A stretch of DNA of 32,627 bases, taken from assembly GCA_003646025.1 (NCBI GenBank), contig QNDR01000017.1:1-32627 (forward strand), in the 5' to 3' direction. Numbering within the stretch: the stretch's first letter is position 1; each line of letters begins with the position of its first letter. Positions 1 to 6,087 of this stretch are shown here, piece by piece. The notes under the pieces are model-generated. The model was not told where the DNA came from, did not search any database, and saw only the letters and a program-made list of their open reading frames with translations. The translations under genes were made by a program, and so were the position numbers. Origin of the DNA: Candidatus Fermentibacterota bacterium (lineage in GTDB: Bacteria > Fermentibacterota > Fermentibacteria > Fermentibacterales > JCC-6).

Positions 1-456
1 CGAACGGCTGCAAAACACGCCGATCATCATCAAATAGCGCTGCTATTATCCTCTAATCGGCAAGCTTTCCATCTCGTCCGTGAGGCGCTACTACTCAATG
101 TCTATTCTCGGTCAAGCTCCTAGCAGAGCAAAGTGCTTATTTCCGTGAACATCCTGCGTAAGGATCGATCAGGTTCGCCTGACTGCCGTGCACTATGCTC
201 CAGTTTTCGCTGAGTACGCGATTCCGCTGGCTGTTAACAACAACTTCTGAACCGTTGTCAACACGGAGTTCAGTTCAGGCGGATGGCCTTCTACGTTAAG
301 CGACGGACAGAATTCTGCAGTTGCCCACAGCCTTCATTCGGATGACTTTCTGTCGTGGGAACCATGGACAACATCTGACGGCCTTTCCAACTACTTTATC
401 TCCGTTCTGCCACAGGAATGGAGTCTTGATGCCGTTACCTGAAAGCTGCATTCTGA
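1..456. other. Left-edge region without a supportable gene
   Basis: No convincing gene is seen here. All six frames are interrupted. One plus-strand frame is relatively open from about 36 to 440 but has in-frame TGA codons near 140 and 248. The codon-aligned minus frame contains the short string VDNGSE (245-262), which resembles a DDE-transposase core motif but is flanked by stops. The ORF-track entry at 296-571 overlaps the end of the NusG domain II gene and has no recognisable domain. The stretch could be a decayed mobile element or gene remnant, or plain intergenic DNA downstream of block 3. I saw no clear hairpin terminator after the stop codon at 457. Confidence 0.4.
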
Positions 457-819
457 TCAGTAGCTTATAGAGTCCGTTATCTTCTTTGCCCCGATAATTT
501 CTATCCAGACACCGTTGGGCACACAGGCGGACATCTGCCCTGTCTGGTTGATGTAACCTGTTTGAACGCACTGCTGTGAAGGGCAGTCTGACCTTGTAAT
601 TGCAGCACTTCCGTCTGATACCTCAATGGTAAGATGTTCCAGAACTATCACCGTATCGGCAAACAGACTCAGAGTATCTGTTCCCTGCGGAGTTACAACG
701 ACAACGCTCCGGGGAGCTGTGTTGTTCTCTCTCCCCAGCTGGCTCCACACAAGGGTGATGACTGCAATTATTAAGATCAGAACCCCGTCCAGGGGTTTAA
801 ACATTGCCCGGATAGACAT
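457..819 (-). CDS. NusG domain II-containing membrane-anchored protein
   Basis: This is a 120-residue protein with an N-terminal hydrophobic segment (about residues 9-26) that should act as an uncleaved anchor or signal. A single extracytoplasmic domain of the NusG_II type follows (about 35-115). The diagnostic part is SDCPSQQCVQTGYI followed by CVPNGVWIEI, which matches the conserved SDCPxxxCVxTG...CxPNxVxxEI pattern of that family. Known family members are small secreted or membrane-bound proteins of unproven function, often near ApbE and redox genes. The start overlaps the end of the upstream radical SAM gene by 23 bases. An alternative start is the internal Met at residue 6. It is the last gene of its operon, downstream of apbE and the radical SAM gene, which hints at a shared membrane redox role. 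That role is inference. Confidence 0.8.
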   Translation of the reverse strand: MSIRAMFKPLDGVLILIIAVITLVWSQLGRENNTAPRSVVVVTPQGTDTLSLFADTVIVLEHLTIEVSDGSAAITRSDCPSQQCVQTGYINQTGQMSACVPNGVWIEIIGAKKITDSISY

Positions 820-1618
820 TTTTCAGGTGCACCTTGAACAGATTTACAGCTTCGTAAACTGCAGCAACAGGCGTTGCGGGAATTGTCATTCTGTACATGG
901 GAAAATACCTGGAGACGTGCAGCGTTGTGTTCTCACCGGTTGTATTCTTTATCCACTTCGCAGCCTCATTTATCTGCTCCGGGGAATCATTCATCCCTGG
1001 AATAAGCAGCCATGTAAGCTCAAGGTGACAGCTGCTTTCAGCTACGACCTTTATGGAGTGAAGCACCGTATCCAGGTCTCCACCGCATATACTTCTGTAG
1101 AATTCGTTGCTCCAGGCCTTGAGATCGATGTTCCACGCATCAGTGACCGAAACAAGATCCCGCAGAGGCTGCTCATTCACATAACCGTTGGACACCATAA
1201 CCACAAAACCGCCCATATCTCTTACCAGAGGGGCAGTATCCATTATGTATTCGTACCAGACAGTAGGTTCAGTGTAGGTGAATGCCAGTCCGTCACTCTT
1301 TTCCATTGCCAGAACCGCAAGCTCCTGCGGACTGTAATAGTGCACCGCAGTGGATTCCTGCTGACTTATGTGCCAGTTCTGGCAGTAAAGACATGTGAAA
1401 TTACAACCGTTTGGACCGGTTGAAAGAACAGTTGAACCTCTGTTAAAATTGTACAATGGCTTTTTTTCTATCGGATCCACAGAAAGACCGGTACACATTC
1501 CGTAACCAGGGTTACCAAGACCCCGGACCCGGCATCTGCCCAGAGGGTGCTGTTGTGTAAATACACAGCGGTGAGGGCATATCTGACACTGCTCTTTTGT
1601 TTCTGCTAATTTGCCCAC
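797..1618 (-). CDS. amrS: AmmeMemoRadiSam-type radical SAM protein (PFL-activase-like), C-terminally short
   Basis: The 273-residue protein belongs to the radical SAM superfamily. The iron-sulfur cluster motif CNFTCLYC lies at about residues 72-79. It is preceded by the family's N-terminal cysteine signature (CQICPHRC...GRCRVRG), and the body includes the typical AFTYTEPTVWYEY and NIDLKAW stretches. Relatives are named AmmeMemoRadiSam radical SAM enzymes, and their substrate is unknown. Oddly, the protein stops right after VYPGNV. Relatives I know of usually continue into a tail containing an NTYCPxCG-like cysteine pair, so about 40 residues seem to be missing, and the downstream sequence is the NusG_II start instead. 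No AMMECR1 or Memo partner is in the window. The start is GTG with an upstream GGAG, overlapping the apbE stop by 13 bases. Confidence 0.85.
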   Translation of the reverse strand: MGKLAETKEQCQICPHRCVFTQQHPLGRCRVRGLGNPGYGMCTGLSVDPIEKKPLYNFNRGSTVLSTGPNGCNFTCLYCQNWHISQQESTAVHYYSPQELAVLAMEKSDGLAFTYTEPTVWYEYIMDTAPLVRDMGGFVVMVSNGYVNEQPLRDLVSVTDAWNIDLKAWSNEFYRSICGGDLDTVLHSIKVVAESSCHLELTWLLIPGMNDSPEQINEAAKWIKNTTGENTTLHVSRYFPMYRMTIPATPVAAVYEAVNLFKVHLKNVYPGNV

Positions 1619-2592
1619 GGAACATCTCCGAATTCGTGTGTTTCACATCGGTCATTAGAATCTGAAGTAACAATTACCATTGCCGTGTACAGAGAGTCGG
1701 GAAATTCAGATGCCCTGTCCGGGCCGGCTACTGCTGCAGCTGTGGCAAATGCGTCCGCCGTTGCGCAGTTGTCTGCTACCACTGTGGCACTTGCCGCATT
1801 CCCCGACGGGTACCCGGTTCGTCTGTCCAGAAGATGGCTGTATCTGACTCCATCTTCAACAAAGTAACACTCGTAGTCACCGCTTGTGGCAACGGCACCG
1901 GATGTTATTCCAATAATTCCAAGAAGGTTGTCTTCCCGGGGGTGTCTAATTCCGATATTCCAGATTCTTCCAGTAGAGCTTCCGCATCTGATCTCTCCAC
2001 CGGCTTCCACAAGACATTCTGAAGCACCAAGCCGCATTAACAGTTCGTATGTACGGTCAACGGCGTACCCCTTTGCGATTGCGCCGAAATCCATAACTGT
2101 ACTACTGTCGATTGTAACAGAATCCGCAGTGAAATGAACCCGGGTTTCCCAGCCTGTTCTGGCCAGAGCCTGAATGATGTCGTTTGAATCTGGAATACAG
2201 GTTGCTTCAGGAAAGCCCCACAGTTGAACAACAGCCCCAAGTGATGGATCAAAACAGCCGTTTGTTGCTGTTACCATGGTATCTGATTTCAGAATAAGTT
2301 CCGCAAGCTCCTGGTCAACGGGAATACTGCAGCCGTTGTTCAATCTGTAAAGCTGACCTGTTTCGCTGAATCTTCCAAGCTGAACATCGAGGTAAGCAAG
2401 AAGAGAATCGGCTTTTTGAATAAAAACAGGAGCTTCCTGCTGTTCCGCGGTAACTATAACGGTGGCAAAGGTTCCGAGAACGGTGAAGGTGCGGCTGAGT
2501 TCAACAGTCCGCTGCCTGTGAACAACACGATACCCTGCGGCAGCCACCAGAGACAACACAAGAGCGGTAACCAGTAGTTTTCTGCTGTTCAG
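1606..2592 (-). CDS. apbE: FAD:protein FMN transferase (ApbE family)
   Basis: ApbE enzymes attach FMN covalently to a Thr/Ser of target flavoproteins outside the cytoplasmic membrane, for example subunits of Rnf or Nqr complexes. Visible family motifs, in order, are CFDPSLGAVVQLWGF, DFGAIAKGYAVD, LVEAGGEIR, ATSGDY, SHLLDRRTGYP and a CATADAFATA metal-site region. The ORF track starts at GTG 2559, but that cuts into a hydrophobic leader. Reading back in frame to a CTG at 2592 gives MNSRK followed by LLVTALVLSLVAAAG, a good signal anchor, with GGAGG 10 bases upstream. That CTG overlaps the previous gene's TGA as CTGA, so I prefer it, although 2559 stays possible. No Rnf/Nqr target gene is in the window. 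Confidence 0.93.
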   Translation of the reverse strand: MNSRKLLVTALVLSLVAAAGYRVVHRQRTVELSRTFTVLGTFATVIVTAEQQEAPVFIQKADSLLAYLDVQLGRFSETGQLYRLNNGCSIPVDQELAELILKSDTMVTATNGCFDPSLGAVVQLWGFPEATCIPDSNDIIQALARTGWETRVHFTADSVTIDSSTVMDFGAIAKGYAVDRTYELLMRLGASECLVEAGGEIRCGSSTGRIWNIGIRHPREDNLLGIIGITSGAVATSGDYECYFVEDGVRYSHLLDRRTGYPSGNAASATVVADNCATADAFATAAAVAGPDRASEFPDSLYTAMVIVTSDSNDRCETHEFGDVPWAN

Positions 2593-2879
2593 CGTCGTCC
2601 GTCCTCCGGACCATACCTGGTATGGTAGCTGCAGTACCTAGATCCGGCTATTGCGGGCTTACCACATACAGGACACTTCCTTGCAGGACCTTTTGGCCTC
2701 TTGGGCTGAGGCTTTCTGTTCGGAATAAGAAACTCGGTTACCCTGAGAAGGCCGGCCAGTGCGATAAGGAATATTCCCCAATTGCCCAGCGCCCAGTATC
2801 CAGTTTCAGGCCCGTAGAAAAATGCCAGGCTCCACAGTACAGCACCTGCAATTATCAGAAAACCCTCAAAACTTCTCAT
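2589..2879 (-). CDS. Small two-helix membrane protein with C-terminal zinc-ribbon-like motif
   Basis: This 96-residue protein is not recognised as a named family. Two hydrophobic segments (about residues 5-22 and 30-50) form a probable hairpin. A Lys/Pro/Arg-rich linker follows (NRKPQPKRPKGPARK), then CPVCGKPAIAGSRYCSYH near the C terminus, which has the spacing of a small metal-binding ribbon (CxxC...CxxH). Both termini would probably be cytoplasmic by the positive-inside rule. A good ribosome site (GGGAGGGAG) precedes the ATG. The stop overlaps the proposed CTG start of apbE, so the two are probably translationally coupled. The function is unknown. Confidence 0.7.
   Translation of the reverse strand: MRSFEGFLIIAGAVLWSLAFFYGPETGYWALGNWGIFLIALAGLLRVTEFLIPNRKPQPKRPKGPARKCPVCGKPAIAGSRYCSYHTRYGPEDGRR
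2590..2607 (-). promoter_or_regulatory. Shine-Dalgarno and probable CTG start of apbE
   Basis: GGAGG (2603-2607) lies 10 bases before a CTG (2590-2592) whose last two bases are part of the preceding gene's TGA stop. No ATG, GTG or TTG occurs in this frame between the upstream TAG and GTG 2559. Starting at CTG restores a complete signal-anchor sequence. The start codon assignment is inference. Confidence 0.5.
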
Positions 2880-2892
2880 GCACTCCCTCCCT

Positions 2893-3666
2893 TCACAGAA
2901 GATCGGAAAAACTGATTACATGGTTAACGGCAAGAACACCGATTCCCACCTCGCTGTATTCATCGGTAAACAGAAGGGCGGCACCACCAGCTTCTACAAG
3001 TATGTTAACAAGACCGGCTCCATTGCCCGACGACAACTGCCCCCACCCCGGCAGAATCAGAGACTTCCACGGCTGGTTGCTTTCCTGAACCACCTCAACA
3101 ACAACAGGTATTTCCGGGGCCCCGTGGAGTTCTGGAAGCGGGCTTTCATTGGCGACAGGAGTACCTCCTGTTCCAATCTCTACCTCATTCACCGGAGTCA
3201 CAGACCAGAAATCGAGGTGTGACAGGCTTCCGTCGAGAAGACTGTCTACCCTTGCGACCGGTATGGTCACAGACAACCAGCTCATTTCATCGGCAGTGAT
3301 CAGGTCAACCTGAAATCGGGTAATTCCACCGCTGCCAAAACTGTTCATGTTATCACGGATCACAGTAAAAAAATGTTCAATTGTGTTTTTTGCAATGGAA
3401 GCAGAGTAACTGATCTGACCTTCCATTATAACTTCGGCTGCAGTCATGCTGTCTGTAAGCATGGAGTGGCGGGTACAGTCAAACTGGATTCCAGCCCTCG
3501 CTGCAATCTGAAGAGTGGTCTCTCCATCCACACTTCTTGTTTTTATACTGAAAACGCTCACACGTGGGGTCCCCCCCACCAGATCGCGCACGATGCCAAA
3601 CTCCAGAGGTGTCTGAGCCATTGCCAGGGCACATATCACAGTAATTGCTGCTATAGAAAATCTCAA
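2893..3666 (-). CDS. Secreted protein with C-terminal DUF5683-like membrane domain
   Basis: This is a 257-residue protein. The N terminus (MRFSIAAITVICALAMAQ) is a signal peptide. Residues about 20-180 form a periplasmic region without recognised motifs, rich in beta-type alternation. The C-terminal part, starting at KSLILPGWGQLSSGNG, matches the hallmark of DUF5683-like domains: a polar-Pro-Gly-Trp-Gly-Gln motif followed by a hydrophobic hairpin, seen in many envelope proteins of FCB-group bacteria. The start is TTG, giving a TTGA overlap with the dipeptidase stop, with AAGGAG about 8 bases upstream. The function is unknown, and an envelope role is inferred from the topology and the neighbouring lptE. 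Confidence 0.75.
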   Translation of the reverse strand: MRFSIAAITVICALAMAQTPLEFGIVRDLVGGTPRVSVFSIKTRSVDGETTLQIAARAGIQFDCTRHSMLTDSMTAAEVIMEGQISYSASIAKNTIEHFFTVIRDNMNSFGSGGITRFQVDLITADEMSWLSVTIPVARVDSLLDGSLSHLDFWSVTPVNEVEIGTGGTPVANESPLPELHGAPEIPVVVEVVQESNQPWKSLILPGWGQLSSGNGAGLVNILVEAGGAALLFTDEYSEVGIGVLAVNHVISFSDLL

Positions 3667-4532
3667 CCTGAAAACTCCTTGTCTAGTTTAAAAAATCTGC
3701 GCCAGTTGCCGCCAGCTGCCTTGTCAATATCTTCGCTGGACCAGCCTCTGTTTTCCAGTGCGTACAGCACTTTGTGCCAGCTGCCGGCACCACTGATACC
3801 CCGGGGAAGTTTACCAACACCGTCAAAATCACTGCCGAAGCCCACACTGTCTATTGATGTCAGCTCCGCCATATACTCCATGTGGTTGATGACCGATTCA
3901 ATGGTTGCGTCTGCCCCGTTGTTCTCAAGAAATTCAGGTACGAATGTAATGCCCACTACGCCGCCTCTTTCGGCAATCTCAACAATGTCCTCATCGGGAA
4001 GATTTCTGTTGTGTCCGTTGCAGAGAGCTCTGGCATTGCAGTGTGTTGCACACACAGGCAAATCCATTTGAAGAAGACTTTTCCTGGACCTGTCATTCAG
4101 ATGGGAAACATCAATGGCGGTGTCTTCCCGGATAAACTGCTTCACAAGTTTTGTTCCCAGGTCGGTAAGATCCATATGTGAACCGATTCCACCGGCGTAG
4201 GGGTTGTCTCCATTCCAGGTAAGGCTTGCCACAAGTGGATGGAACGGCAGTTCCCAACCCTTCGAAAGTGCAAGACAGCCCTCAAGAGCAAAGTGAAGTC
4301 TGGGCTTCTGTGTGCGCTTCAGCCGCTGGAAGTTGTTAAGACCAATGTCCCACATTTCCCTCTCCCTGCCAGTGTAGGGCTTTATGCATACAGCCATAAC
4401 CTGATCACCAACTCCCGACTCCATAAGAGAAGGAAGGTCTACATGCAGAGAACCGCCTCCACTGGCAAAGCTACTGTGTGTTTCTTTCCTGAGAAGTGTA
4501 TCGCAGTGGACATCGAATATCTCCCTACTCAT
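3663..4532 (-). CDS. Membrane dipeptidase-like metallopeptidase (peptidase M19)
   Basis: Peptidase M19 (renal dipeptidase) enzymes hydrolyse dipeptides, including D-amino-acid-containing ones, with a binuclear zinc site. The ligand set can be traced: HCD near the start (H9, D11), the glutamate in FALEG (E84), DVSHLND (H144), THCNARAL (H164) and GSDFDG (D235). At 289 residues it is near the short end of the bacterial family. No signal peptide is visible, so the protein is probably cytoplasmic and may recycle peptides. It starts inside the end of the upstream small gene (8-base overlap, ATGAGTAG) and ends in a TTGA overlap with the next gene, which places it firmly within block 3. Confidence 0.93.
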   Translation of the reverse strand: MSREIFDVHCDTLLRKETHSSFASGGGSLHVDLPSLMESGVGDQVMAVCIKPYTGREREMWDIGLNNFQRLKRTQKPRLHFALEGCLALSKGWELPFHPLVASLTWNGDNPYAGGIGSHMDLTDLGTKLVKQFIREDTAIDVSHLNDRSRKSLLQMDLPVCATHCNARALCNGHNRNLPDEDIVEIAERGGVVGITFVPEFLENNGADATIESVINHMEYMAELTSIDSVGFGSDFDGVGKLPRGISGAGSWHKVLYALENRGWSSEDIDKAAGGNWRRFFKLDKEFSG

Positions 4533-4725
4533 CTGTTTCCTGCCCTGTGGTTTCCACAGACGTAGAGTCGGGCGAGCCCATAAAGGTTCTCAGAAACTGC
4601 CTGGAGAAATCTCCTGATCTGGAAATAAAGAACAGGATTGCCAGCAGAATCAGTATATAAAAGAGCAGCTTGCTGTCTGACTTTCTCTGTCCGTGCCTCT
4701 GTCGCCAGTCGTCGGACAAACTCAT
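4525..4725 (-). CDS. Short single-pass membrane protein
   Basis: The ORF track extends this frame to 4800, but the first 25 residues lie inside the preceding gene. The likely start is the ATG at 4725, which overlaps the upstream TGA by one base (TGATG). The resulting 66-residue protein has a basic, hydrophilic N terminus (SLSDDWRQRHGQRKSDSK), one strongly hydrophobic helix (about residues 20-36) and an acidic Thr/Ser-rich tail. No family is recognised. It is kept as a gene because of the tight coupling on both sides (1-base and 8-base overlaps) and the clear helix. Confidence 0.55.
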   Translation of the reverse strand: MSLSDDWRQRHGQRKSDSKLLFYILILLAILFFISRSGDFSRQFLRTFMGSPDSTSVETTGQETDE

Positions 4726-5063
4726 CACTGTACCAGCTTTTTCAATCTGAAACTGTGAACAATTGACGGGAACACAGGCACATGCAGCGTGTCTTCCCAT
4801 TCAACAACAAACGAATCGCCCTGGAAAATCGCTGATGCAAACGGGATGTCACAGGTTCTCTCCCACTCGGCCCACACAGAAAGGTATTCAACCTGTTTAG
4901 CTGCCGTATTCTGCATTCTGCTTACCTGATCACTGGTTTCATTCATACCTTTTTTAACCGTTGCAGGTTGAATTATATAAAAGTCTACGAGCTTCCAGCC
5001 CCAGAGAATTATAAACACGGCCAGGGTTACCCATAGAAGACAGCCCAGCTTTCCCCTTTTCAT
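4725..5063 (-). CDS. Small membrane-anchored hypothetical protein
   Basis: The 112-residue protein begins with a basic MKRGK followed by one hydrophobic segment (about residues 7-30), giving an N-in signal-anchor topology with an approximately 80-residue extracytoplasmic part. That part contains Q/N/T-rich sequence and an acidic stretch (VVEWEDTLHVP). I recognise no domain. It sits 59 bases after the lptE stop, the widest gap in block 3, and is coupled to the next small membrane gene by TGATG. An envelope role is inferred only from topology and neighbours. Confidence 0.6.
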   Translation of the reverse strand: MKRGKLGCLLWVTLAVFIILWGWKLVDFYIIQPATVKKGMNETSDQVSRMQNTAAKQVEYLSVWAEWERTCDIPFASAIFQGDSFVVEWEDTLHVPVFPSIVHSFRLKKLVQ

Positions 5064-5122
5064 CTATCCATACCCTCTTCCTTGATAAAACTACCTGTTC
5101 CGTTCTTTCCTGCCGGATACAA

Positions 5123-5611
5123 CTACCAGCCTGAAAGACACCTGCGGACAACCGCATCAGAAACCTGAGTGACCAGCCTGGCTCTGGCTGAATCGAGGCT
5201 TTCCTCCGACGGATCATACAGCAGCCATTCCGACACCGTTTCGTCCCTTATAATGTACTCATTACCGACGGCGTTACCCATAGAGACCACAACCCGTATT
5301 TCGAGCTTGTACTGTTCTACATCCTCACCTGACGTGTAGGTAACAGCCGTGCGTGAAAAATACGATACAGAGCCTGTGATACGCACATCCGGGTTATCGT
5401 TATCAATTGAAAGCCTGCCGTCACGGACGATGGACTCGGTAACAAGTGCCGTAATATCCTGTTCAAGCCCGTACTCTGTAACGGTGCTTCTAAACTGCTC
5501 TACCTGAACAGACTTTATACTTTCAGGCAGTGAACCTCTGAAACTGTAAGCACAGGATAAAAGGATTAGAAATGAAACCACAACGGCTGTTCTATATGCC
5601 TGTGTGACCAA
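5123..5611 (-). CDS. lptE: LptE-like lipopolysaccharide-assembly lipoprotein
   Basis: LptE plugs the outer-membrane LptD barrel that inserts lipopolysaccharide. This 162-residue protein begins with a signal peptide ending in a lipobox-like LLSC (Cys20), followed by the typical AYSFRGSLPESIKSVQVEQF pattern, in which a short Gly/Leu-rich stretch leads into the first beta strand. After that comes a region resembling the LptE helix-strand fold, with alternating strands to about residue 150. The start is TTG, 20 bases inside the end of dut, with a GGGAGGGGG ribosome site. LptE sequences are weakly conserved, so the call rests on size, lipobox and N-terminal pattern. No lptD is in the window. Confidence 0.75.
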   Translation of the reverse strand: MVTQAYRTAVVVSFLILLSCAYSFRGSLPESIKSVQVEQFRSTVTEYGLEQDITALVTESIVRDGRLSIDNDNPDVRITGSVSYFSRTAVTYTSGEDVEQYKLEIRVVVSMGNAVGNEYIIRDETVSEWLLYDPSEESLDSARARLVTQVSDAVVRRCLSGW

Positions 5612-6035
5612 ATCCCCCCTCCCCTCTTTCCGTTTCAGACAGATCTGTAACTACTTCCATCTCAACGGATTCTACACGGGCCAGAACCGCCTGAGCGATC
5701 CTGTCTCCTCTGCGTACTGTAAACGACCGTGTTCCGTGATTGATAAGGATAACACCCACTGGACCTCTGTAGTCAGAGTCAATGGTGCCCGGAGAGTTGA
5801 GAACTGTAATCCCGTGCTTAAGTGCAAGCCCGCTTCTGGGTCTTATCTGCCACTCGTAACCCCGGGGTATCGCAACTTTGATTCCAGCAGGAATCAGCAC
5901 TGTTCCACCAGGTTCAACGGTAACTTCCCTTTCCACTGCGGCACGAAGATCAACACCGGCGGAATGCGTTGTAGCAGGACGTGGAACCGGAATATCACTG
6001 CACCCCGGCACAGAGTATACCTGGATTTTTACCAT
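5592..6035 (-). CDS. dut: Deoxyuridine 5'-triphosphate nucleotidohydrolase
   Basis: dUTPase converts dUTP to dUMP plus pyrophosphate, keeping uracil out of DNA and supplying dTMP synthesis. All five trimeric dUTPase motifs are present: AGVDLRA (I), RPRSGLAL (II), GTIDSDYRGPVGV (III), RGDRIAQAVL (IV) and RGEGGFGHTG (V). The ORF track starts at 6119, inside pnp. The ATG at 6035 is preferred because it has AGGA six bases upstream and gives a 147-residue protein of normal length. The ribosome site lies directly after the T-tract of the pnp terminator, so dut may depend on terminator read-through or on a promoter inside pnp. Confidence 0.96.
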   Translation of the reverse strand: MVKIQVYSVPGCSDIPVPRPATTHSAGVDLRAAVEREVTVEPGGTVLIPAGIKVAIPRGYEWQIRPRSGLALKHGITVLNSPGTIDSDYRGPVGVILINHGTRSFTVRRGDRIAQAVLARVESVEMEVVTDLSETERGEGGFGHTGI

Positions 6036-6051
6036 TGGTTTTCCTGATTCT

Positions 6052-6078
6052 AAAAAGGGGCGGTCAAATGGCCGCCCC
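6052..6078 (-). terminator. Intrinsic terminator after pnp
   Basis: On the minus strand the sequence reads GGGGCGG, an 8-base loop (CCATTTGA), CCGCCCC and then TTTTT. This is a perfect 7-bp GC-rich stem directly followed by five T residues, placed 9 bases after the pnp stop. It should end the rimP-pnp transcript. It ends only 16 bases before the dut start codon. Confidence 0.85.
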
Positions 6079-6087
6079 TGTTTCCGC

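Noticed and set aside
296-571. 91-residue minus-strand ORF downstream of the NusG_II gene
   Set aside because: It overlaps the end of the NusG_II gene in another frame, has no recognised motif and no clear ribosome site.
626-1423. 265-residue plus-strand ORF
   Set aside because: It lies wholly antisense to the well-supported AmrS and NusG_II genes, its translation has no domain pattern, and it is the usual shadow of a coding strand.
4726-4800. Upstream extension of the 66-residue membrane protein
   Set aside because: The extra 25 residues lie inside the preceding gene, and the one-base TGATG overlap gives a better start at 4725.
6045-6070. TTGACC and TAGAAT boxes near the pnp terminator as a dut promoter
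   Set aside because: The spacing is about 9 bases, far from 17, and both boxes are largely explained by the terminator hairpin and T-tract.
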